Of a stretch of 32,190 bases of DNA, positions 19,674 through 27,852 are shown one piece after another. The stretch is from the NCBI GenBank assembly GCA_002081555.1, contig MZNV01002490.1:1-32190 (forward strand), in the 5' to 3' direction. The notes beneath the pieces were generated by a model, which was not told where the DNA came from, made no database searches, and saw nothing but the letters and a program-made list of their open reading frames with translations. Each line of letters begins with the position of its first letter. The stretch's first letter is position 1. A program made the translations under genes and the position numbers. Source of the DNA: Protostelium mycophagum. Lineage: Eukaryota > Evosea > Variosea > Protosteliida > Protosteliaceae.

Positions 19674-21898
19674 TTATGTTTTCCCGTGTTTCTTCATCTT
19701 GAGTTGGTTCTCTGTGTTGGCTAAAAGTGACCTTATGTTTTGGATCTCCGCACTCCGAGTCCCGATAGTCTGCGACGTTTTATCCAGCAACTGATCTATT
19801 CTCTGACCACGTGTGGCCTGTTAGATCTCAATATATTGTCGATAAAGATCAATCCAATAGTCGATGAATAATTATTAAAATTGTTTCAAATCGAATTACC
19901 GCGTGATCTCTTGGAAGGTCAAAGTGGTTAGTCTTTTTGCTTGGGAGTGTGGCATGATTTTTCAGTGAGACTTCGGAAGGAGCTCCGATTAGCTCTTGCC
20001 AAGTCGAAGAGCTGGGTTTCTATGGTAATATGAAAAAAGGATCTCTCAAAATAGATCCACAAAGAATATCTTTTTTTCTAGCGAATTCTGAAATAGTTGG
20101 AGACCTTAACGCACCAGATATTCTTTCGGCTTGATATGTGTTTTGGGCTGGTGATCTGGTATGTGTTTGTGATAATCGGAAGAAGCCGAGGCGGATTGCG
20201 GTCTCTTCTCCTTCCTCGCCTGTCCGTGTCAGAATGACAGGTGACATCATGTCAAAGTTGACCTTGGGTGGCGTGTCACGGGTGTTGTAGAAGACAATGG
20301 GCTCCGATTTGACTGGTGATTCTACAAAGTGATAATTCTCGTGGTGCCCTTGCTCTTTTAACAAATTCTGCATGAATCTACTGTTGGTGAGACAATAAAC
20401 CTCTGCTTTCCCTCACTTGATCTTCTGTTCTGAAGCGGCATTTTGAGTCTCCAATGCGCGTATTTTGGCGTTCAGATGTTGGATCCATTGATTGCATTCG
20501 CTGATGATGTTCATTGCCTTTGTGAACTGGCTCAATCCGTCCCCATTCTTTGATCCCTATGTGAATTCAATGTTTTTTCGAGCAGAACCATCATCGCACT
20601 TCATCTAATGTGTTCGCAGAGGGAGATCAGTGCAACAATTATAAAATACAGAGACCTCACCGGCCTCGATTGCACAGGAGAAACTGGCCGACCGCTCACT
20701 CTTTCATCAGAAAGTAAAGACTGCAGGGCCTCTATCAATAACCCAAATTGATCGGCGAGGCGATTCGCTTGCGTTTCCGCGACACTGCTCGTTTTTGACA
20801 ACGACGAAGTCCTCTCGTCGGCTGCGTGCATGAGCGTCTCTAATTCAGATATTTTTCTGAGCAGATGGTGGTTGTCCTCTTGAACTGTTCTGCAATTTTC
20901 TTCGGCGTTTTTCAGCTTCAAAAGTTGTTTCTTTATGTTGGATTTTAATTTCTCTCTGTCTAAATTCAATTTTTCGGGAAGCTTTATGGATAAATACCGT
21001 TTTTCCTTGTCTTGAATTCTTTCATTTTGCAGTTCTAAAATTCGAGCATTTGCAATTTCAATTTTCGCTTCCGCTTCCAAGTAGTGATTGTCTCTCTTCT
21101 CGACGATCTGGGTGTTCAGATATTCCACTATCTTTTCTTTCTTCTGCAATTCTCTGAGAAGGCTCTCGGTAGCCTCTTGATGTTTGTAAGAATTGTCTTC
21201 CTTAGATTTCAGTTGAACCTGGGTGAGTGAGGACATTTCATCAGGATATGTACACACCAAGACGTTCTCTAATTCGGACAAGAGGGTTCTTTTTTCCTTC
21301 AAAAGATTTGTATTAGTGCTAGTTTCGACTGCGATAGATTCTTTCAGTGCACTAATCTCATTATCCCTGGACGATTTCAGATCATGTCTTGGTTTCTGGA
21401 GTCATACTTCGAATGAGCGATCGATTGGGAGATCTTCAACTGAGCATCTTTCTCACTCACGGTTGCTCTCAATTGGCTCAGCTCATTTTCTTTGATGGCT
21501 AGCGCTTGTTTGTATTGTTCCACCACCAATCTCTGCGACTCCACATATTCATTCTGAAGTTCTAACTGCGATTCTAAGGCGCGCTTCTCTTCCAAAAAAC
21601 TAGCCATCTCTTGTTTTAGCTTTGTGCTTAGAGTTCCGCCGCCCAAGTCGCTCACTTGAAGAGCAATGCTAAATAATGTGTCAATTGATAAAGAGGATGG
21701 AAATGAAGCTTAAATGAAGCTTGATGAAATGCGTCACCCTGCAGGTCTGTGGACACTATATCGATCTCTTTGAGGGCTTCCATTATGGGGAGGTCCGAGG
21801 TGGACGAGGCTGTCTGTTGAAGTCCGCAGCGAAGCCATAGATTTCCGGGTGAGGTCCATGTCAGACTCATCTTGGTAGTATTCATCGTCTGAACTCAT
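19674..21898 (-). CDS. Second long coiled-coil protein
   Basis: Starts at ATG 21898 with an acidic/Tyr-rich leader (MSSDDEYYQDESDMDLTR). A 41-nt intron near 21370-21410 and others lead to long heptad segments: FLEEKRALESQLELQNEY, YKQALAIKENELSQLRAT, ESLLRELQKKEKIVEYL, EAKIEIANARILELQNER and LLKLKNAEENCRTVQEDN. A linker (DERVSGRPVSPVQSRP) and a second helical part (ECNQWIQHLNAKIRALET) follow. The C-terminal exon is QRIDQLLDKTSQTIGTR to KMKKHGKT, stop 19674-19676. The exon near 19914-20015 has two plausible frames (LFDLARANRSSFR or TWQELIGAPSEV), so that junction is unresolved. It looks like a centrosome or cytoskeleton scaffold, which is inference only. It is divergent from the gene at 22364. 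Confidence 0.7.
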
Positions 21899-22363
21899 GG
21901 CGGAGTTTAAAAATGTAACCGTTATTTTTGAGACCCAACTCTTCCGAGCCGAAACAACCAGAAAGCGGATTCATCAGCTTCATCATGCAGTTCGCTCATG
22001 AAGATACAACGGTCGGGGAGATTTAATTGAGAGCTTGGGTTCCTCTTCTTGATAATTTGAAAAAAATAGACCATTTTAAAAATTGAAGACCATCCACAAC
22101 GATCTTTTGAAAAATAAAATAATCAAACTTTCACTTGAGTTCTTCTTTCCGCAAGAGAGCAAGAACACCTATTATTCACCTAATCGGCGACTTTTGTAAT
22201 ACAACCACGAGCAACACAAGAAGCTAAAACAAACAGAAAATCACTAAGATTTGGACATATCAACTATGACGGAGATCACCCTGATCGATGCCACAAGCTA
22301 TTCGGCACTTTCGCGGACAAATTATCTTCAAATTTAAACAATACATAAGAACAGTCAATCCGA
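21899..22363. promoter_or_regulatory. Divergent promoter region with an upstream ORF
   Basis: This 465-bp gap lies between two divergent genes. On the plus strand, 22266-22337 is a 23-codon ORF (MTEITLIDATSYSALSR..., stop TAA) ending 26 bp before the presumed start codon at 22364. It could be an upstream ORF in the leader or a mis-called first exon. GGTCGGGGAGATTTAATTGAG near 22011 and AT-rich stretches are the only other visible features. Confidence 0.35.
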
Positions 22364-24257
22364 ATGCCACCTTCCCCCTTTCAAAGTGGTGTGGAAATTG
22401 TTCCCCTCGATCTGACTCAAAAATTCACCAAAGATCCGAAGGAGCGTAACCCTGCTGCACGGCAAAAATTGTCAGTTACCGTGTACTCAAGGTCTTAAGG
22501 TCCCGTGTATGGCCAAAAAATTAAGCGTATGCTTCCACAAGCCCAGTTACAAACCTCAGTCGACATTTATTAGGATGACATCGACAATCATTTTAGCCCG
22601 AAAGAAAGCTGAAGCACAATTGTCGCCATTTCTTGTCTTCGTCGACATCGGACTCGTCGACTGGCCCAAAATTCATCGGGGACAGAGACAAGATGCAGCG
22701 TCGTGACCCACTTGGGAAGAGAGATGAATTGCCTTCTGCTTTAGAACCTCCTCATGGGATGAGATCACCGTATTACCCTGCTGGATTACCACCAAGATAT
22801 CCTCCAGCATCATACCTACCTCCTGCAAAGGTATATATTATTCGATATTTATTTTCTGATAAAATAAGCCTGGTTTGGAAGGTGCACGTTTTATGCCATC
22901 TGCGAATCGTTATCCATACTCTTACCCCAATACTCCAGGTACGTCTGTGATCCATCAATTTTTTGATCTGTTGACACTCGTATTTTCAAAATGATCATTT
23001 TGAAAAAATCAGGTTATCCCCCACCAGAGGGTTATCATCCACCTGTCGATTATCCATATTATCCATATTATAGTTACGGCGCTTATCCTTTCACTGGACC
23101 TGAATCTTATGCACCTCCTGGCTATCCACATCCTCATCGTCGCGAGGTGAGATTTCTGATCAATGTAAAATGATGATAAATAAAAATAGGGAGAAGAACC
23201 TGTGGAGAGATCACATCCTTTAGAGAGATCACATCCTTTGGACAGATTAGAGAGACCGATGTCGAGTCAAACTGCAGAAAGGCCACCAGAAAGATCAGTG
23301 CCAGAGAGAATCATGCCAGAAAGGTCGATGCCAGACAGGGAACGATCCAACCCTGACAGGTCGATGTTAGAAAGGCCAATGGAAAGACATTCAGACAGAC
23401 TCACAGATAGGTTGGAGAGAGAGCACGAAGATCACGTAAGAGAAGAGGTGACTCGAGCGTCATTTTATTCATGATCTGATCTCTTTGTCCTCTAAAAAAT
23501 TGAAAAAAACACAGAAACATAGAAGACAACAAGAACATCCTCCGGCCAAAAGATTAAAGAGGGATAATGGACGTAAGTGTTAATTTAAATGAATATAATT
23601 AAATATGTAGAAGTGTACCTGTTGCGCTCAGAACAGTTTGTTGGTTCTTTTATGCCTTCTCGTACCCCATTTGAAGGTGTTTTAGAGGGTGCACCAGAGT
23701 TGGGGTGAGTGACGCGGCTATTCTCCTGCCATTTTCATCCGAATACGACTCACCAAAAAAGTTTCGTTGTAGACTGGACGATTCATGGACAACACTACAA
23801 AGGTTTTATATTAAATACCGCCGAACAAAAAATCTCGCCGCCCATTAAGAAGACAGAAACTAAGACGGTCACCGGACATTCACACCTTTTCAAAGCCAGC
23901 GATATTGAGAATATAGATGAGGTGAAAATACCGTTTCAATTTGCGATTGATTTTTGGCAGGTTGTAGAGACCGGTCGCAAGATGGTGCTGGACGCGGCAA
24001 GACCCCCTGGATATGGTTACCCGCCCCCTTCTGTCCCACCCCCTCATTATTCCGTCCCCCCCCTCTCTTCTTTCGCTCCCGGTACAATGCCAGACACACG
24101 CAAGAGGGTGAGAATCTCCGCTCTGAAAAAAATTGGCGCGGAGACATAAATTCGAAATTCAAATTAATGTATACAGAGTATATCCAAAGGGAGGCCGAGT
24201 AACGGTCAACTCTACGAACTTCCTCCACCAGTAGTACCAAGAGAGATGATGCTATAA
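22364..24257 (+). CDS. Pro/Tyr-rich and Arg/Glu-repeat protein, likely nuclear
   Basis: Clear in-phase exons: 22597-22830, 22869-22938, 23013-23146, 23190-23447, 23515-23572, 23632-23676, 23773-23921, 23961-24107 and 24177-24257. The 5' exon(s) in 22364-22560 (MPPSPFQSGVEIVPLDL...) are uncertain. In order the protein shows a Ser-rich segment; Pro/Tyr-rich repeats (YPPASYLPPAK, DYPYYPYYSYGAYP); and a low-complexity ER-S/P-M block (ERSHPLERSHPLDRLERP, MPERSMPDRERS). A basic patch follows (KRLKRDNGR), then a short folded-looking part (DWTIHGQHYKGFILNTAEQ) and a PPGYGYPPPS tail ending VVPREMML. The composition suggests an RNA- or chromatin-associated protein, which is inference. DNA encoding the ERSHPL unit is an 18-bp tandem duplication (about 23213-23248). 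Intron 23677-23772 ends at GTTGTAG, though a GTGAGT donor at 23706 gives a different, shorter C-terminus. Confidence 0.65.
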
Positions 24258-24396
24258 GAAACATATGGAGGACAATTTAGCTCAGGCGTTATTGTGAAAC
24301 GATCAGACAGATTGTAAAACGAAGAGTGAACAATAGAGGATAAATACGCGGAAATTTTGTGAATGAAAAAGTGAGTTCCGTTGTAGATGAAATTTT

Positions 24397-26286
24397 TTAT
24401 TTTTCACAATTATTTCTTCTCTTTTTCTGTACTTTTATGTTGGCGGTGAAAATCATCCACTGGACGAAAAACACCGCTTTCCGTCGCCTGTCAATATTAA
24501 ATCATTCATCACATTGTCTCGTTGTAGATATCATAGTCACATTCAAATGAAATCTGGTGGAAAAGGATGCTCACCATTTCGTATATTCTGAAGCCATCTT
24601 GTCTTTTCCCTCTTCTTCTTGAATTCCAGCGGCAGGAAAATCCTTTCCCAAGTGCTTGTGCATCTGTCAAATGTCATCATGACATCAACACCCAAAAGTG
24701 TCACCTTGTCACCCCACACTGTGATTTTGCTGTTCATTTTTACTCTCCATCTACAATGAGTCAGATTTATTCTTTACACCTTTTCTTTACTTTGTCATGC
24801 GCTCATGATGTTCCCGCCATCTCGACACATGTTTTTGCGAAAGTTTCTTTCTAGATCCATCAGTCCCAAATATTTGAAACGTCTCAAAATATTGTACCTG
24901 TGGTGAGACATGGCCTTCTCCTCCTTCTCAGACATGATTCTTAATTTGCACAATTGATGCCGCGCCTTTGCGCACCGAATCGCAGTTTGTATTTTCACCG
25001 CTGCTGATTTTACGCACATTTCTTTCAGAGCTTCCCACGCTCGCCTCTTCCTCAGCCACCTTTGTATCTGCAGAAATCATCATGAATGTTTATGTCTATG
25101 TTGTCAAGTGTTGGTGTCAACACTGTGATTGGAAAGTGTACCTTGTGTTGCGGCTTTGCCACAACAATGATCCATGTGTAGTTGGTGCAGAAATCTTTCA
25201 TCATCTTGCCACAGACAGAAGAAGATGAAAATTTTCTATCCGCGATACCTTAATCGCCGCACCAAGACTGATCTCCTCTCTTCTGGCCCTCATTATCCTC
25301 TTCGCTCGGAAGGCTCTCTGTACTGTCCTTATGCAGTGTTGGCGCTTTTCATCTTTCATCGTCATCTCGAAGAAAACTTCAGAGTCTGTTTGTGTCTGTT
25401 GTTCTCGCAAGTAAATAATTTTCGGTGGTGGTTTCTGATGTTGATCAAAAATTATTTTCTCTTCATCCATCATCTTACCTCTGGCTCTTCTTTTAGAGGT
25501 ACGACGACCTCTCTTGAAGGTCTTTGAACCCTTCTTCCACGGCTAGGTCGATTTCTATTAGTAGAATACTCCCGGAGTGTCATGCCTGACGGCTGTGACG
25601 TCTTCAGAATCTCTGAAAGTGTGTACACTGACCTCTTGGTATGTTGTATGTTGGGGGAGGTTCTCCTTGCTTCTTCTATGGATAATTAAAGAGCGATCAG
25701 CCTAAAAAGAGTCAGATCTATTTCTTAATGAAAGGCGGGGCTCACATGATTAGGGTGTTCATAGAAGCTACCTCTGTAATAATATCCTCTATTTTGAGCA
25801 ACCATATTATTCTCTAACTGAGATCGAGAAAATGGAACGATCTTCCTCTCTTCATTTTTGAATGGAGTCGAAGACATTTTGGCTAACTTGTGTTTGATTT
25901 GTTGACTGAGCCTCTGAATGTTCTCGAAATCGAAATCTGTCTTGGGAGTGGGCTGTTCAATTATCGCTTGTGGCTCATTTTGTTTGGCGACAACAGCCTT
26001 GGATCTCTTCCGCCATTATTAGATTCTGTATTCTCATGAATAACGAGATCACCTGGCCCGATGTCTTGCCCAAATAAACATCGATGTCTGCAAAAAGTGA
26101 TTGCATCGTGGCTTGGGCTTGTTCCAGCAGGACATCAGCCTCCCGTTGGGCCAACAGGTTCTCATTATTATCATGTTGGTTTTGAAAGAGCTTGGACATG
26201 TGACGGACTAAATTCAAATCTGGTTGCTCGGCGCGAAATATCTGTCTACAACCAAAAATCACCAGAATTAAGAAGCTTCTCTTCAT
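24397..26286 (-). CDS. IQ-motif protein, putative calmodulin-binding
   Basis: Exons in phase read SKLFQNQHDNNENLLAQRE to YLGKTSGQ, then AVVAKQNEPQAIIEQPTP through SSTPFKNEERKIVPFSRSQ, a Ser/Arg-rich part (NRNRPSRGRRVQRPSRE), KPPPKIIYLREQQTQTD, and IQ motifs. The IQ motifs are RTVQRAFRAKRIMRARR, AAIKIQRWLRKRRAW (spliced across 25070-25248) and AAVKIQTAIRCAKARH. A basic helical tail follows (SRWREHHERMTKWRVKM, WGDKMHKHLGKDFPAAG), ending RRNNCEK with stop 24397-24399. IQ motifs bind calmodulin or myosin-type light chains. The start is unsure: ATG at 26286 gives a hydrophobic leader (MKRSFLILVIFG) that may be misread intron, and the next ATG is near 26200. The gene begins under 75 bp after the Rab11 stop on the same strand. 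GTTGTAG words lie in its 3' UTR (24380), last intron (24521) and 5' region (26246). Confidence 0.7.
25147..25165. repeat. GTTGCGGCTTTGCCACAAC hairpin in an IQ-gene intron
   Basis: Imperfect inverted repeat (one mismatch) within intron 25070-25248. At 179 nt that intron is far longer than typical for this window. Same core (GGCTTTGCC) as the hairpins at 16134 and 29211. Confidence 0.6.
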
Positions 26287-26359
26287 GGCTGAACATCTGC
26301 AGCAAGCATGCGAAAAATTGAGTTATTGGGAATTATTCACTGTATTGTATATTATCATC

Positions 26360-27294
26360 TTAGCAGCATCCTCCCTTCTCCTTCGGGGGTTCAGAGGTAG
26401 AACCACCGATCTTGATCGTCTCTCCCTTGTTGATCTCCTGGCTGGGCTTGCTGTCTTGGACTACGGCAGCGGCCGTCAATTTCTGGTGCATGGCTGTAAC
26501 AGCTGGTGAGAAGGAGTGAAATGATGGATGGGATTACCGTTGATGGTGGAGCTGAAGGCCTCGGAAATGTTCTCGCCGTCGAGGGCGCTAGTCTCTATGT
26601 ACATAAGGCTGTTCTGCTGGGCGAATTTCTTGGCTTCTTCGGTGGCGACCTTTTACAGTTGATAAGAGGAAAATGGATGAATGATCAAGACGTAATGAAT
26701 GAAATTACCTCTCTGTTAGTCTTAAGATCGCTCTTGTTTCCAACAAGCATGACAGTTATGTTCTTGTCGGCGTGCTCGTGCAACTCTGAGAGCCATTTTG
26801 GTACATTCTTAAAAGTCTGAGCCTTGGTGATGTCGAAGACAATAAGCGCAGCGTGAGCTCCGCGATAATATCTATCAGATGTTATGACAGCCAGATCAAA
26901 CACAAAAAACAAACCCTCTGGTGATGGCTCTGAAGCGCTCTTGGCCAGCTAAAAATAATGAGAACGAATGAAAGTTTACTGAGTATGATCTCACCAGTAT
27001 CCCAAATCTGAACCTTCACTTCGGTGCCATCAGCGACGGTAACTTCAGCATGTCCAAATTCAACACCGATGGTGGCTTTGTTCTCAAGTGCGAACTCGTT
27101 TGTGGTAAAACGAGAAATGATGTTTGTCTTTCCGACAGAAGAGTCACCCGTTACGAGGACTGTATCTTTCAGATTTTTTTGTTGCAGTTGTGAGGATATA
27201 TGGACCATGGGCCATTCTTCCAAAGAATTGTATAACGGAATAATGAATAAATCCACTAGCCTTTGTACATAGTCGAGCTCTCATCGTCAGACAT
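26360..27294 (-). CDS. RAB11: Rab11-type small GTPase
   Basis: Membrane-traffic GTPase of the Rab11 group (recycling endosome and exocytic routes). Six exons (27261-27294, 26995-27165, 26915-26948, 26709-26871, 26538-26649, 26360-26502) join in phase to 218 residues; Rab11A is 216. Nucleotide-binding motifs are intact: P-loop GDSSVGKT, switch [11 protein letters not shown], switch [19 protein letters not shown] and ETSAL. The end KGGCC is a double-Cys geranylgeranylation site. LKELRDHAD of Rab11 is matched by LSELHEHAD. Intron 1 (27166-27260) appears to use a GC donor (AAAG|GCTAGT), since only this joins [11 protein letters not shown] to DTVLVTGD in phase. A downstream ATG within that intron ([11 protein letters not shown]) would give an alternative N-terminus. 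The gene is intact and sits tightly upstream of the IQ gene. Confidence 0.94.
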
Positions 27295-27852
27295 GTCTTT
27301 CTTTACTTTGTGGATGTGTTGTGCTGCTCTGGAGAGGAAAAATTCGTTCTTTCCATTCACACAAAAGACTTGTCTACATTGTTTATTGAATGTGTTTTCC
27401 ACACAGGCGGAAGCGGAGATTGTCGACAATCTCCAACCAAAGACACGATGACCAAGCGAGGAACAACAAGCCACAGAACCAAACGATGTTCGATGTTCGC
27501 ATGGACAGCAATAAAAGTTGCTGTCCATACGAACCATTGCATTGTTTTTGTCTTCATTCCAGATGTTTTAATCCGCTAGAATAAGATGAGAAGCGATGAA
27601 GATACAGTGACAAAGAAATCTTTTATCAAAGAACCACGACAGAAGATATCGACTTGAGTTGGATACCATGTGCCTGCACAAGATGATTCCCTGTTCATTT
27701 TTTCCAAATTATTTAAATGAATTTTTCAAAACAAATAAAGACGTCACCGCAGACCGAGTCTCGCCCCCAAAAGCAAACTTTTGAGCCCTGTTGTTCTATT
27801 CATCTTCTTTGATTCATTTGAAAATACCAGAACATCTTGACAACGACACATT
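27295..27852. other. Gene-free gap with strong palindromes
   Basis: This 558-bp interval lies between the Rab11 start and the MMSDH stop (both minus strand). It contains a perfect 18-bp palindrome, GAGATTGTCGACAATCTC (27416-27433). It also contains a long hairpin with arms ATGGACAGCAA (27501-27511) and TTGCTGTCCAT (27517/8-27527), extended outward by GTTCG/CGAAC. Open frames on both strands here lack family resemblance and are likely chance. The right end should be the MMSDH 3' UTR. Confidence 0.5.
27495..27532. repeat. 38-bp hairpin in the Rab11-MMSDH gap
   Basis: GTTCG-c-ATGGACAGCAA is followed by a 6-nt loop (TAAAAG) and TTGCTGTCCAT-a-CGAAC. This is 16 paired bases per arm with one mismatch. 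It could be a folded RNA element, a small MITE remnant or a protein-binding palindrome, and nothing flanking decides between these. Confidence 0.6.

Noticed and set aside
22509-22706. Plus-strand frame MAKKLSVCFHKPSY...
   Set aside because: Exon 22597-22830 read in another frame continues in phase through eight further exons, so this frame is chance over most of its length.
25140-25235. Extra IQ-gene exon reading MMKDFCTNYTWIIVVAKPQ
   Set aside because: Skipping it joins AAIK directly to IQRWLRKRR as a canonical IQ motif in phase, and the segment contains the GGCTTTGCC intron hairpin.
26240-26286. IQ gene as a secreted protein (leader MKRSFLILVIFG)
   Set aside because: The hydrophobic part overlaps a probable intron (GTGATTTTTGGTTGTAGACAG) and the downstream protein is intracellular in character (IQ motifs, basic helices).
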